A DNA stretch of 61,026 nucleotides, from NCBI RefSeq assembly GCF_900112755.1, contig NZ_FOMW01000017.1:1-61026 (forward strand). The letters are read 5' to 3'. The notes beneath the pieces are model-generated. The model saw only the letters and a list, made by a program, of their open reading frames with translations. It was not told the origin of the DNA and made no database searches. A program made the translations under genes and the position numbers. How positions within the stretch are numbered: position 1 is the stretch's first letter; every line of letters starts with the position of its first letter. The stretch is from Sulfitobacter brevis. GTDB taxonomy: Bacteria; Pseudomonadota; Alphaproteobacteria; Rhodobacterales; Rhodobacteraceae. This document shows, one piece after another, positions 26,617 through 37,840 of the stretch.

Positions 26617-26970
26617 CTATTTATCGCGTGCCTGTTGCTCCACGATCGCCAGCAATTCATTTGGTGTTGAAGGTTTTTCACAAAACGCGGCATGGGGGTA
26701 ATCGCTGCCATAGTTATAAGCCCCTGCATGGCCAGAATGAAAGACCAGCGGAATGGCATGGTCTGACAGCCATTTAGCCAGTGGATCGACCACGCCATCT
26801 GCCAGACGCACATCCAGAAAGCCAAGCTCCGGCGGGTTGGCTTGGGCAACTCTCAAGGCTTCGGCGACAGTCGGATAAGGGCCATCCACCTCATGCCCCG
26901 CATCCTCGAATGTATCCTTGATATCGAGCCCGACCAGAAGCTCGTCTTCTACCAATAGAATTTTTACCAT
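26617..26970 (-). CDS. Single-domain response regulator (CheY-like receiver)
   Basis: A 117-residue receiver without an output domain. It shows the acidic pair Glu8/Asp9 (LLVEDELLVG), the phospho-acceptor Asp53 in LGFLDVRLADG, the Ser in HSGHAG and the Lys in CEKPSTPNELL. It starts four bases after the HWE kinase stop, so it is very likely that kinase's phosphorylation target. HWE kinases are often paired with such lone receivers of the FixJ-unrelated LovR type, which act as phosphate sinks or feed another pathway; which role applies here is unknown. Confidence 0.9.
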   Translation of the reverse strand: MVKILLVEDELLVGLDIKDTFEDAGHEVDGPYPTVAEALRVAQANPPELGFLDVRLADGVVDPLAKWLSDHAIPLVFHSGHAGAYNYGSDYPHAAFCEKPSTPNELLAIVEQQARDK

Positions 26971-26974
26971 TTAC

Positions 26975-29900
26975 TTAACTTTCTTCACGTCCAGACAATT
27001 TTAGTGTCCATTGAAAGATGTTGCCCGAAAGCGCGTTGTCCAGTTCTGCCTGCAATTGACGTGCCGCAATCTGCAAAAGATGTGATCCGAAACCTGCCGT
27101 GTTCGTCGCGGGGTCAGGCGCAGACGTCAGGACCTCGCGCCATGTCAGTTCACAACCGCCCTCACGCGACCCCGTCCATGAGATATGCAAATTTCCGGCA
27201 TTCTCGCTCAACGCGCCGTATTTCACCGCATTGGTGGACCATTCATGCAGGATCAATGCCAGCGGTGTTACATCGGCCTGCTGAAGCTGCACTTCCGGGC
27301 CGCTAATTTCAATTTCGAACTGGGTCAGAAACGGTTTGAGGATGGCGCTCAACAAGTCCTCAAGCGTGATCCCCTCGTTAATATCGGGACGATTGGTTAG
27401 CGCGTGGGCCCGTCCGAGGCTGGAGATATTATCGCGAAGGTCGTCTGCCAGTTGCTTGGTGCTGGTGGCCTTGCGCGACATGGTTGAAACCATCGCGCTG
27501 ATCACCGCAAAGAGGTTTTTGACGCGGTGATTCATCTCACCGATCATCAATTCGCGGTTCTCGGCCAGATAACGGTCTGCGGTCACGTCAAAGCTGACGC
27601 CAAGGATCCGCGTCGGGCCATCGCCGACAATAGGGCGGGCCAAGGTGCGCAGCCAGCGGGGCCGTTCGTGTGGGCCGCGCGGGACGCGAAACTCGACAGT
27701 GACCTCTTTTTCCTCAGCTATGCACTCCTCAAGGCTGCGGCGCAGATTTTCGCGGTCTTTTTCAATAACACGTTCGTATAGCAGGGCTTCAGGGTGGCCA
27801 CCTGCCTCTGGTATGCCGAGTAACTTGGCTTGCCCCTCATCAATCACGGCGCGGTTTAGTTCCGGTTGGTACTCCCAGATACCGATGCCAGCCAATTGCA
27901 CGGCAAGCTCCAACTGTTCGCGCTCCTGATCAAGCTCGGCCTGCAATGAGGTCATCTCGGTGATGTCGGTAAAGACCATCGTAACGCCTTCCTGAGCGCC
28001 GCTGCGCACAAGATAGGGATGCACGATTAGCATCCATTGCCGCGAGCCATCGGACTGTGACATCGGCAACCGCTCAAGGCTGTTGTCTTTGATCACGCGG
28101 GCGGCTGCGGCCAGATGCGCGTCGCTGGACAGCAGGCTGGTGACTTGGTTGAGTGGCCGCCCGTGATCGCCGCGTTGGAACGGGAAAATCTCGAGCGCCG
28201 CGTCGGTAAAGCTGCGCAGCCGCAGATCATTGTCCAGCACAACAACGGGGAGCTGTGTGGATTCAAAAAAGTTTTTCAGATCATCGTTGGCGACGCTCAG
28301 CTGGTCGACCTTCTCCTTCGACTCATCGTTAACGGTCGAAAGCTCTTCGTTTGTCGATTGAAGCTCCTCGTTCATCGACATCATTTCTTCGTTCGAGCTT
28401 TTGAGCTCCTCGTTCGCGGTCTCCAGCTCTTCGGTCTTGTCGCGCAGCTGGCGGCGGGTGTGTTGCAACTCGCCCTCCAACATTTCGACCTGACCGTTTG
28501 CGGGGCCGAGATCCATCAGATCATCGTCCTGCTCGGCCTCGAAACCATCAACATCTCGGAAGACCATCAGCACCGTATCATCGGCCAGCGGATCGGCCAC
28601 GACGTTAATCTTCTGACGACCGAATTCGGCCCGCACCACGACGTCGCGCGCGATCATCCGCTGGCGGCTTTCGCAGGCCTGGCGCATCAGCGGTAGCAGT
28701 ACTTCGCGCAGGCCCGGCCGTGCGGCACGGGAGGCTGAATGGTTGGAGCCTGCCGAGAATTCAAAGTAACGCCCTAGCCTGCCGTAAATCTCGATCAGGT
28801 TTCCGTTCCGGTCCAGCACCACGCCCGGCATCGCATAACGCTCGGCCAGCCGTTCCAGCGCGAGGTTTCGAGTTGTGCTTTGGTCGCGCTGTGCCGGCGT
28901 CTCGGCGCGCCGTCCGCGCAGTTGCCGGTCAGAGATCGACGGCAGCTGGATCGGATAGCGGGGGGTGCTGTCTATGCGGGAAAATATTCGGGCGCGGTGG
29001 TTGATCGGGGTGAACAGATCATCGGCACGGCCAATCGTCTCGGACGGGCCGAGAAACAAAAACCCTTTTGGCTGAAGCGCATAGTGGAAAATCGGCAGGA
29101 CGGCTGATTGCAATCCGTCGCCGAAATAGATGAACAGATTGCGACAACAAACGAGCGAAAGGCGTGAGAACGGTGGGTCCTTGATCACGCTATGGGAGGA
29201 AAACCGCACCATGTCGCGCACACCGGGCGAAATACGGAAATGGTCGCCATGCTGGATGGTATAACGTTCGCGCAGGTCTTCGGGGATATCCATCAGCGAG
29301 GAGGCCAGATAGCGGCCTTCACGCGCAATTTCCAGCATCTGTTCGTCGATGTCGGAGGCGAAAATATTGATCCGCAGGGAGGCGTTCTGGCGCAGCGCTT
29401 CTTCGTTAAGGATCATCGCAAGGGTATACGCTTCTTCGCCGCTGGAGCAGCCCGGCACCCAAACGCGAATTTCCTGATGCGGGTTGGCCCGTTCTACCAG
29501 TGGCACGATCACACTTTCGCGCAGTGCCTCGAAGTATTCAGGGTCGCGGAAGAAGCGGGTGACGTTGATCAGCAGGTCGCGTTGCAAGGCTGCGGCCTCA
29601 TTCGCGTCGTCGCGCACCCTCTTGCGATAGGCGCCAGCGTCGGTCAACTGTAGCACCTGCATGCGGCGCTGGATGCGACGCGCAAGCGTGGTGTGTTTAT
29701 AACCGGTGAAGTCGTTACCGACGTGTTTGCGTAGGGTTCGGCAAATGGCGTCAATCTGCTCGCTGTCGCCAACGACGGATCCCTTATCATCAATCGCGCG
29801 GCCAAAATAGTCGCGCAGCCGGTCCAGCATGTTTTCCGGCGCTAGCACGAAGTCGACCATGCCTGTGGACACAGCCGAAAGCGGCATGCCGTCGTATCGG

Positions 29901-30409
29901 GCGGACTTGGGTTCCTGCACCAAAGCCAACCCGCCGTGTTCCTTAATCGCACGCAGGCCCAGCGTGCCATCCGCGCCCGTGCCCGAAAGGATCACACAGG
30001 CGGACATCGCGCCCAGATCATCCGCCAGAGACATGAAGAAATCATCAATGGGACGGCGCAGCCCGCGCGGTTGCACGAACGGCTCTAGCGCCAGTTTACA
30101 ATTGCGGATCACCAGCCCGTGCCCAGGGGGAATGATATAGACATGATCCGGCAGCACGGTCTCGCCGTCTTCGGCCTGTCGCACGTTGAGCGAGGTTTGC
30201 CGCCCTAGAAGGTCGGCCAACATGCTTTCGTGGTTCGGATCAAGATGCTGGACGATGACATAGGCCATGCCGGTGGGCAGCCGCGCTGGTTCTAGGAACG
30301 CACGCAGTGCCTCCAACCCGCCAGCGGACGCACCAATACCGATAACCGGCGTGGAAGGATCGCGCGAGATCGGGGTCTCGGGCTCGGGTGTGGCAGTTTG
30401 GTTATCCAT
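26975..30409 (-). CDS. CheB-CheR-PAS-HWE hybrid histidine kinase
   Basis: A 1144-residue cytosolic signalling protein. In order: a CheB methylesterase domain (about 20-210; IGIGASAGGLEALR, ILSGTGADGT), a CheR methyltransferase domain (about 215-480; RRIQRRMQVL, VWVPGCSSGEEAYTLAMIL), a linker, a long coiled coil rich in TANEELKSSNEEM repeats (about 640-715), two PAS domains, and a C-terminal HWE kinase (phospho-accepting His in MNHRVKNLF, HEWSTNAVKYGAL, GFGSHLLQ). The start overlaps the LOV gene stop by eight bases. It lacks its own LOV cysteine, so light input would have to come from the LOV partner. Confidence 0.92.
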   Translation of the reverse strand: MDNQTATPEPETPISRDPSTPVIGIGASAGGLEALRAFLEPARLPTGMAYVIVQHLDPNHESMLADLLGRQTSLNVRQAEDGETVLPDHVYIIPPGHGLVIRNCKLALEPFVQPRGLRRPIDDFFMSLADDLGAMSACVILSGTGADGTLGLRAIKEHGGLALVQEPKSARYDGMPLSAVSTGMVDFVLAPENMLDRLRDYFGRAIDDKGSVVGDSEQIDAICRTLRKHVGNDFTGYKHTTLARRIQRRMQVLQLTDAGAYRKRVRDDANEAAALQRDLLINVTRFFRDPEYFEALRESVIVPLVERANPHQEIRVWVPGCSSGEEAYTLAMILNEEALRQNASLRINIFASDIDEQMLEIAREGRYLASSLMDIPEDLRERYTIQHGDHFRISPGVRDMVRFSSHSVIKDPPFSRLSLVCCRNLFIYFGDGLQSAVLPIFHYALQPKGFLFLGPSETIGRADDLFTPINHRARIFSRIDSTPRYPIQLPSISDRQLRGRRAETPAQRDQSTTRNLALERLAERYAMPGVVLDRNGNLIEIYGRLGRYFEFSAGSNHSASRAARPGLREVLLPLMRQACESRQRMIARDVVVRAEFGRQKINVVADPLADDTVLMVFRDVDGFEAEQDDDLMDLGPANGQVEMLEGELQHTRRQLRDKTEELETANEELKSSNEEMMSMNEELQSTNEELSTVNDESKEKVDQLSVANDDLKNFFESTQLPVVVLDNDLRLRSFTDAALEIFPFQRGDHGRPLNQVTSLLSSDAHLAAAARVIKDNSLERLPMSQSDGSRQWMLIVHPYLVRSGAQEGVTMVFTDITEMTSLQAELDQEREQLELAVQLAGIGIWEYQPELNRAVIDEGQAKLLGIPEAGGHPEALLYERVIEKDRENLRRSLEECIAEEKEVTVEFRVPRGPHERPRWLRTLARPIVGDGPTRILGVSFDVTADRYLAENRELMIGEMNHRVKNLFAVISAMVSTMSRKATSTKQLADDLRDNISSLGRAHALTNRPDINEGITLEDLLSAILKPFLTQFEIEISGPEVQLQQADVTPLALILHEWSTNAVKYGALSENAGNLHISWTGSREGGCELTWREVLTSAPDPATNTAGFGSHLLQIAARQLQAELDNALSGNIFQWTLKLSGREES

Positions 30410-30941
30410 GCAGTCGGATACCTGCGATAGTTGCCGCCGATTGTGATAAAAGCTCGGCGGATTGGCGCATCATCAGGCCGAAGTTCTTGCCAAAATCGGT
30501 CACGTCTTCGATGCTTTTGCCCAATTGGTGATCATAGGTTTTAAGTTCACTATAGCTATTTGCAGCAGAGAGATCGAATTGGGAGGCGAAGATGAACGAC
30601 CCTTCGCCGGTTTGATTTTTTAATCGTGACATAAACACAAAATTGTCAAAGCGGCTCCCATCGGCGCGCATATTGGGCACTTCGAAGCGGCCGGCATTCA
30701 CCGATGGATCGTCCAGAAAAGCCCGCATCTGCGCGCGGGCGTCTTTCGTATCCTCGGTTTCAGGCTGCAAAAAGCGGCAGTTTTTTCCGACGACATCAGA
30801 TTCCGCGTAACCGGTCAGCCGGCAGAAAGCATCATTGACGCTTACCAAGGGCTCGTCAGGCGTACCGATGGCCCCCAAGGCCAGCGCGATCGGCGCATTT
30901 TGCATGTATCTGATAAGCGCATCCGGCACTGTCGAGCTCAT
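30402..30941 (-). CDS. Short LOV-domain photoreceptor protein
   Basis: A 179-residue cytosolic protein. Residues about 15-125 form a LOV-type PAS domain with the flavin-adduct motif GKNCRFLQ (Cys55), Asn90 and Asn100 in the NMRADGSRFDNF region, and the light-switch Gln121 in FASQFDL, all residues required for FMN binding and cysteinyl-adduct photochemistry. The last 50 residues are helical and may carry the signal. I take the ATG at 30941 with AAAGGA eight bases upstream; the longer frame adds 41 unrelated residues. It overlaps the kinase gene by eight bases, so it is likely the blue-light input for that kinase. Confidence 0.88.
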   Translation of the reverse strand: MSSTVPDALIRYMQNAPIALALGAIGTPDEPLVSVNDAFCRLTGYAESDVVGKNCRFLQPETEDTKDARAQMRAFLDDPSVNAGRFEVPNMRADGSRFDNFVFMSRLKNQTGEGSFIFASQFDLSAANSYSELKTYDHQLGKSIEDVTDFGKNFGLMMRQSAELLSQSAATIAGIRLHG

Positions 30942-31062
30942 TCCGTCGGTCCTTTGTCTGACGACACGGTGCTTTGGTAGAGTTTCGACGGGACAGTACC
31001 CCATGTGCCGAAAAGCGGTGCCGGTTTGACAGAAGTACTTATTGCAGCCGCCTAAATTGTCC

Positions 31063-31185
31063 ATGCGGGAGGGAATAAAAGTATGGTGGTTTCATGCGTA
31101 TTTTGATTGCGAGGATATCGCCATCTTCCTTGGCGAGTACCTGCACGTTGGCCCGCAGCGCGCGAAGTCTCTCAAAGAGCCTTGA
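31063..31185 (+). CDS. Possible 40-residue small protein
   Basis: An ATG at 31063 opens a short frame, MREGIKVWWFHAYFDCEDIA then IFLGEYLHVGPQRAKSLKEP, ending at 31185. The second half looks like ordinary protein sequence rather than random translation. There is no clear ribosome site. It may be a real small gene or the end of a lost one; I recognise no family. Confidence 0.25.
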   Translation: MREGIKVWWFHAYFDCEDIAIFLGEYLHVGPQRAKSLKEP

Positions 31186-31221
31186 CGCCTGATTTAGCGT
31201 TGATCATGGGTCTGTTAACGC

Positions 31222-31254
31222 AAAAAGGGCCACTGTTTCATAAAACAGCGGCCC
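31222..31254 (-). terminator. Rho-independent terminator of icd
   Basis: On the minus strand GGGGCCGCTGTTTTA and its complement around a short loop form a long stem with one mismatch, followed directly by TTTTTG. It lies 20 bases past the icd stop and is a classical intrinsic terminator. Confidence 0.85.
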
Positions 31255-31273
31255 CGATTGGTACGTTACCGGA

Positions 31274-33463
<2,190 letters not shown>

Positions 33464-34308
33464 AGGACACTCCATAGGGCGGGATTTACCCTCCCATATC
33501 CAATCTATCCTGCAAGGTCGACAGTATACCTTCGCATACCGTAAATTCTCTGACTATAAAGCCGTAAGCCGGCTGGTGAGGTGCAGAAATTTTCGAAGGG
33601 CAGGGAGGAGGCGGAAAATCCAGACTTCTAAATACTTCTGAAAGCTTCGAAGTTGAAGTTTCGGGAACCGTCAGAATGAATTTTGACCGGACGAGAATAA
33701 TAAAATCAAATAAGACATTCTTTGTCCTGTGGTCTGGATTTTGCCTATAACTGGTGACTGACCTGCTTTACGGGATGCGGAAATGATTTCCCTTTCTGAC
33801 AGTCTCAGATTGATAAGCTTCTATGATAAAAGAAAAAAATGGACATTAATAGAAATTCGTAATGTTAAGCTCGTAGAGCGGCGGCCGTTGCCCAGACGTA
33901 ATTACCTAAAAAATAAGGACGACGCTCGCGAGAGCTTCTAACTGTAGGTTGTATTGGTATCAAGCTAAAATTTCCCGGGTTGCAGAGAAAACGACGGCAA
34001 CTAGAACTGTGGGTATTATGGTAGATATTTCTGGATAATTTAAACATCCGGCTTGCCGAAGCCGGCAGCCAAGATCCCGTGAATGGTGGGCGATGCAGTC
34101 GGCCCGCTGAACAAGCCATTTTCTTAAGAAATTTTACAGAGTTTCTAAACATACTTGGTTGTAGTGCGCTACGCTCTGACAGGGATGCCCACCGTCTCTC
34201 TTGGGCTAGTATTTCGGAGCCTGTGACTGGCTTTGTATGAAGTGGTCCGAGCGGTTCATTGGGCTAAGTGTAGACTTTAACCTGTAATTTCAGTTCAAGG
34301 AGCACTTT
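33464..34308. other. Long AT-richer intergenic region
   Basis: 845 bases without a convincing gene. It holds the icd promoter side and the promoter side of the caspase-like gene. A small hairpin CCGGCTT-GCC-GAAGCCGG lies near 34047. The minus-strand frame at 33865-34152 has no ribosome site and low-complexity, arginine/serine-rich content. AT content is above that of neighbours, suggesting decayed foreign DNA. Confidence 0.5.
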
Positions 34309-35781
34309 ATGCGCCTGATCTTTCCAATTCTCTTGTGCTTGCTGCCTCTCTTCGCATCTGCGCAGGAAAAGATGGCGCTGGTCATCGGAAACCAGGCGTA
34401 TGAAACGCTCGAATCCGTGCAAACCGACTCCGAAGACGCTCGAAATGTAGCGCAAGCCTTAACCGCCGCTGGGTTTGACACGGTCACTTTGCACAACAGT
34501 GACGGGACGGATTTACGAACCGCATTGGACGATTTCGCCTTTAGATCCGAGACCGCAGATTTTGCCTTAATCTATTATGCAGGTCATGGCGCAGATGTGG
34601 CAGGTGAGAATGTCTTTTTTCCGGTGGACGCAAAGATTGGTTCGCCAGAAGACGTCGAGAAAACGGGGGTTACGTTAGGGCAATTGCAAGACGCGGTGGC
34701 CGGTGCCCGCAGGGGTCGGCTGATCTTGCTGGATTGCTGTCTACCCTTGGGCGGTATGGCAGCTTTGGAGGCAAAAGCCTCGGAAGGCGAAAGTCGGGAG
34801 GTTTTTCGCTCCGATGGCCTTGCGCCAGCGACGCCGCCGCTCGGTACGATGGTTATGTTTGCGTCGAAAGACGGGGAGCCGATTTTGAAGAGCGCTGGGA
34901 AACACAGCTACTTTTTGCAAGCTCTTGTTGATAATCTCACAACGACCGATCTCGAAGCTGCACTGGCCGTCAAAAAAGTAATCGCGGCGGTGGTTGAGGC
35001 GTCAGACAACATGCAAACCCCGAAGGTATACGGCAGTTTCTTTGCGCATCCGTCCTTTGCTTCTGGCGGTGAAGGCGGCAGTTCTGACTCTCCAACTGCG
35101 GATCGTCGCGCGGCTTGGGCGGCTTTAGAAGACGGGCAGGCAGCGAAATATGCGGAGATGGCCGAGGCTGGCGATGTCCGCGCGATGCTGGCATCGGCCT
35201 ATGTCAAACTCGCCCCAGACGATCCGCGATATGCACCAGAGGAGGCTGCGGATCTTTTGCAACGTGCTGCGGCAGATGGGTCTGTGGAAGCGCAGTTTGA
35301 ACTCGCGCAACTTTACGAGCGGGGGCTCGGCGTGGTGCAGGATAGTGATCGCGCGATGGAATTGTACCGCGCCGCTGCCGAACAGGAGTATCCTCCCGCC
35401 CTCAATGATCTTGGATTTCTATATTCTCAGGGTGGCTTGAACATCGGGCCGGACCAAGCGCGCAGTCTGGTTTATTTTGAACGTGCCGCCGAGGCGGGAC
35501 ATCCACACGCGCTGTTTCGCTATGCCGCATTGATAAATGACGGCAATATCAAGGGCAAAGGGCCGCAGGATGCCGCGCGGTATCTCTATCGCGCACTGAG
35601 GCTTGGCGCGCAGGAAGTTTATACGCTTCTCCGCGAAGATCCTGCGATATTTACTGTAGAGACGCGCAAGGCACTGCAAGAACTTTTGGCAAAGCACGGG
35701 TTTTACGAGAGTGCAATTGATGGCGATTATGGGGATGGCACAATGCGGGCGATTGATCTGGCATTCGGGCTGCGCAACTAG
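34309..35781 (+). CDS. Secreted caspase-family (C14) protein with Sel1 repeats
   Basis: A 490-residue exported protein. A signal peptide (LIFPILLCLLPLFASA) leads into a caspase-like p20 domain (about 20-240): KMALVIGNQAYETL, the catalytic His93 in YYAGHG and the Cys in LLDCCLPLGG (Cys144 at the catalytic position; the usual DAC is DCC here). Residues about 265-440 contain several Sel1-like repeats (AEAGDVRAMLASAYVKLAPD, AAADGSVEAQFELAQLYERG). The C-terminus (LLAKHGFYESAIDGDYGDGT) resembles a peptidoglycan-binding fold. AAGGAG precedes the ATG. Likely a periplasmic protease or scaffold; substrate unknown. It is monocistronic. Confidence 0.85.
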   Translation: MRLIFPILLCLLPLFASAQEKMALVIGNQAYETLESVQTDSEDARNVAQALTAAGFDTVTLHNSDGTDLRTALDDFAFRSETADFALIYYAGHGADVAGENVFFPVDAKIGSPEDVEKTGVTLGQLQDAVAGARRGRLILLDCCLPLGGMAALEAKASEGESREVFRSDGLAPATPPLGTMVMFASKDGEPILKSAGKHSYFLQALVDNLTTTDLEAALAVKKVIAAVVEASDNMQTPKVYGSFFAHPSFASGGEGGSSDSPTADRRAAWAALEDGQAAKYAEMAEAGDVRAMLASAYVKLAPDDPRYAPEEAADLLQRAAADGSVEAQFELAQLYERGLGVVQDSDRAMELYRAAAEQEYPPALNDLGFLYSQGGLNIGPDQARSLVYFERAAEAGHPHALFRYAALINDGNIKGKGPQDAARYLYRALRLGAQEVYTLLREDPAIFTVETRKALQELLAKHGFYESAIDGDYGDGTMRAIDLAFGLRN

Positions 35782-35995
35782 GGGCGCGGCAAAAACCACG
35801 CTCCTCTAGCGCACTGTTAGAAGGGTAGGATCTGCTGGCTGGAATTGCTTTTTTCACGATTAAATAGCTGTAGAGGCGTCCCCTCCTAAAAGACGCCACT
35901 CCTTAGGCTGACAACGAATCGTGTTGCAAAGCGGGGGTGAATGCCGTTTTATTGGCTCGCAAATCAATAAAAAACTCTCGGGGAGATTATCTGTT

Positions 35996-36919
35996 ATGAC
36001 ACGCTTGTTTGCGACGACCGCTCTGGCCCTTACAATGGGCACCGCTGCCTACGCCGAAGGCTGTGAAAAAGTGACCTTCTCTGACGTGGGTTGGACCGAC
36101 ATCACCGCCACCACGGCCGCGGCCAGCGTGCTGCTTGATGCCTTGGGCTATGAGGCAGACGTGAAGATCCTTGCCGTTCCGGTTACCTATACGTCGCTTG
36201 CGGCGGGCGACATCGACGTTTTCCTCGGCAACTGGATGCCCACAATGGAAGGCGATATCGCGCCCTACCGTGACGCCGGCACTGTTGATACCGTGCGCGC
36301 CAACCTTGAAGGAGCCAAGTATACTTTGGCCGTTAACAAGGTCGCCGCTGATATGGGCATCACCAGCTTTGACGCCATCGCAACCAAAGCCGATGAACTT
36401 GAAGGTAAGATATACGGCATCGAGCCCGGCAATGACGGCAACCGCCTGATCCAGTCGATGATTGATGACAACGCCTTTGATCTCAAAGAGTTCGAGGTTG
36501 TCGAAAGCTCCGAGCAGGGGATGCTGGCTCAGGTCGAGCGCGCGACCCGCAAAGGCGAGCCAGTGGTCTTTTTGGGCTGGGAGCCGCATCCTATGAATGC
36601 GAACTTCGAACTGACCTACCTGCAGGGCGGCGATGATTTCTTTGGTCCTGATCTTGGTGGAGCAACAGTTTATACCAACACCCGCGCGGGTTATGTCGAA
36701 GAGTGTCCCAACGTGGGCAAGCTCCTGACCAATATGGAATTCACGCTGGCGATGGAGAACGAGATCATGGGCGCCATCCTTGATGACGGCGAAAAGCCTA
36801 ACGATGCCGCCGCCGCATGGATCAAGAAAAACCCACAAGTTCTTGATACTTGGCTTGCTGGTGTCACCACTCTTGAGGGTGCCGACGCCCTTGAAGCCGC
36901 GAAAGCCGCGCTGCAGTAA
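35996..36919 (+). CDS. choX: Choline ABC transporter substrate-binding protein
   Basis: A 307-residue periplasmic binding protein of the OpuAC/ChoX type. The ATG at 35996 gives a signal peptide ending at AYA before EGCEKVTFSDVGWTDI. The aromatic-rich ligand site is suggested by VGWTDITATTA, VFLGNWMPTME and LGWEPHPMN, conserved in choline and betaine receptors that cage the trimethylammonium group with aromatic residues. It is the first gene of a three-gene importer. Choline is the likeliest ligand; acetylcholine or betaine cannot be excluded. Confidence 0.88.
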   Translation: MTRLFATTALALTMGTAAYAEGCEKVTFSDVGWTDITATTAAASVLLDALGYEADVKILAVPVTYTSLAAGDIDVFLGNWMPTMEGDIAPYRDAGTVDTVRANLEGAKYTLAVNKVAADMGITSFDAIATKADELEGKIYGIEPGNDGNRLIQSMIDDNAFDLKEFEVVESSEQGMLAQVERATRKGEPVVFLGWEPHPMNANFELTYLQGGDDFFGPDLGGATVYTNTRAGYVEECPNVGKLLTNMEFTLAMENEIMGAILDDGEKPNDAAAAWIKKNPQVLDTWLAGVTTLEGADALEAAKAALQ

Positions 36920-36940
36920 CCGACAGGTTACCTAACGAAT

Positions 36941-36970
36941 TACCCGCCCCCGAAACATCGCGGGCGGGTA
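36941..36970 (+). terminator. Hairpin between choX and choW
   Basis: TACCCGCCC (36941-36949) pairs perfectly with GGGCGGGTA (36962-36970) over a 12-base loop, followed by TGTTTTA. Placed after the binding-protein gene, it would attenuate read-through or protect the choX message, so that receptor is made in excess over the membrane parts. Confidence 0.65.
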
Positions 36971-37006
36971 TGTTTTATCTGCATTTGACATTTCATAGGG
37001 GGTCGC

Positions 37007-37840
37007 ATGAACTGGCTGACCGAAAACAAGCTGCCCATCGGCGATGTGGCAGAAACTGTGTTTGACTGGCTCCAGATCAACGGAGAGTTCTTTTTTGACG
37101 GCTTGGCCGACTTGATGGAACGGCTGATCGACGCGATCCTCTGGGTGCTGCAAACGCCGCATCCGCTTATCGTCATTGCGGTTTTTGCCGGGCTGACATG
37201 GCTCATTCAGCGCAACTGGAAGACAGTCGCTTTTGTGGTGATCGGATTTTTGTTCATTATTAATCAGGACTATTGGGAAGAAACTACCGAAAGCCTGACG
37301 CTGGTGTTGTCGGCCTGTGTGGTTTGTATGGGCGTAGGCGTGCCGATCGGTATCGCTGCGGCACACCGGCCAAGGCTCTATAAGTTCATGCGCCCTGTCC
37401 TCGACCTGATGCAAACATTGCCGACCTTTGTCTATCTGATCCCTGCGATCGTGTTTTTCGGCATCGGCATGGTGCCAGGTTTGATCGCAACGGTGATCTT
37501 TGTGCTGCCCGCGCCAATCCGGCTGACCCAGCTCGGTATTGCTTCCACCCCGCGGCCCTTGCTTGAAGCCGCGCAGGCATTTGGTGCCAAACCGCATCAG
37601 ACCCTTTGGAAAATCGAGCTGCCCTATGCGCTGCCGCAGATCATGACCGGCCTGAACCAGACCATTATGTTGTCGCTGTCGATGGTGGTGATCGCCGCCC
37701 TTGTCGGGGCCGATGGCCTTGGGGTGCCGGTGGTTCGAGCGCTCAATCAGGTAAATACGGGCCTCGGGTTTGAGAGCGGTCTGATTATTGTTGTCGTGGC
37801 AATCATGCTCGACCGGATGTTGCGGGTGGGTGGCAAATGA
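37007..37840 (+). CDS. choW: Choline ABC transporter permease
   Basis: A 277-residue inner-membrane permease of the glycine-betaine/proline family, with six or seven helices. The ABC-permease signature region reads ALVGADGLGVPVV after the EAAQAFGAKPHQTLWKIELP coupling helix that contacts the ATPase. The 5' part (FDWLQINGEFFFDGLADLME) is typical for OpuAB/ProW-like proteins. GGGGG lies shortly before the ATG, and the stop overlaps the choV start by four bases. Confidence 0.92.
   Translation: MNWLTENKLPIGDVAETVFDWLQINGEFFFDGLADLMERLIDAILWVLQTPHPLIVIAVFAGLTWLIQRNWKTVAFVVIGFLFIINQDYWEETTESLTLVLSACVVCMGVGVPIGIAAAHRPRLYKFMRPVLDLMQTLPTFVYLIPAIVFFGIGMVPGLIATVIFVLPAPIRLTQLGIASTPRPLLEAAQAFGAKPHQTLWKIELPYALPQIMTGLNQTIMLSLSMVVIAALVGADGLGVPVVRALNQVNTGLGFESGLIIVVVAIMLDRMLRVGGK

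Noticed and set aside
33865..34152. 95-residue minus-strand frame between icd and the caspase-like gene
   Set aside because: No ribosome site, no family, and Arg/Ser-rich composition typical of chance translation.
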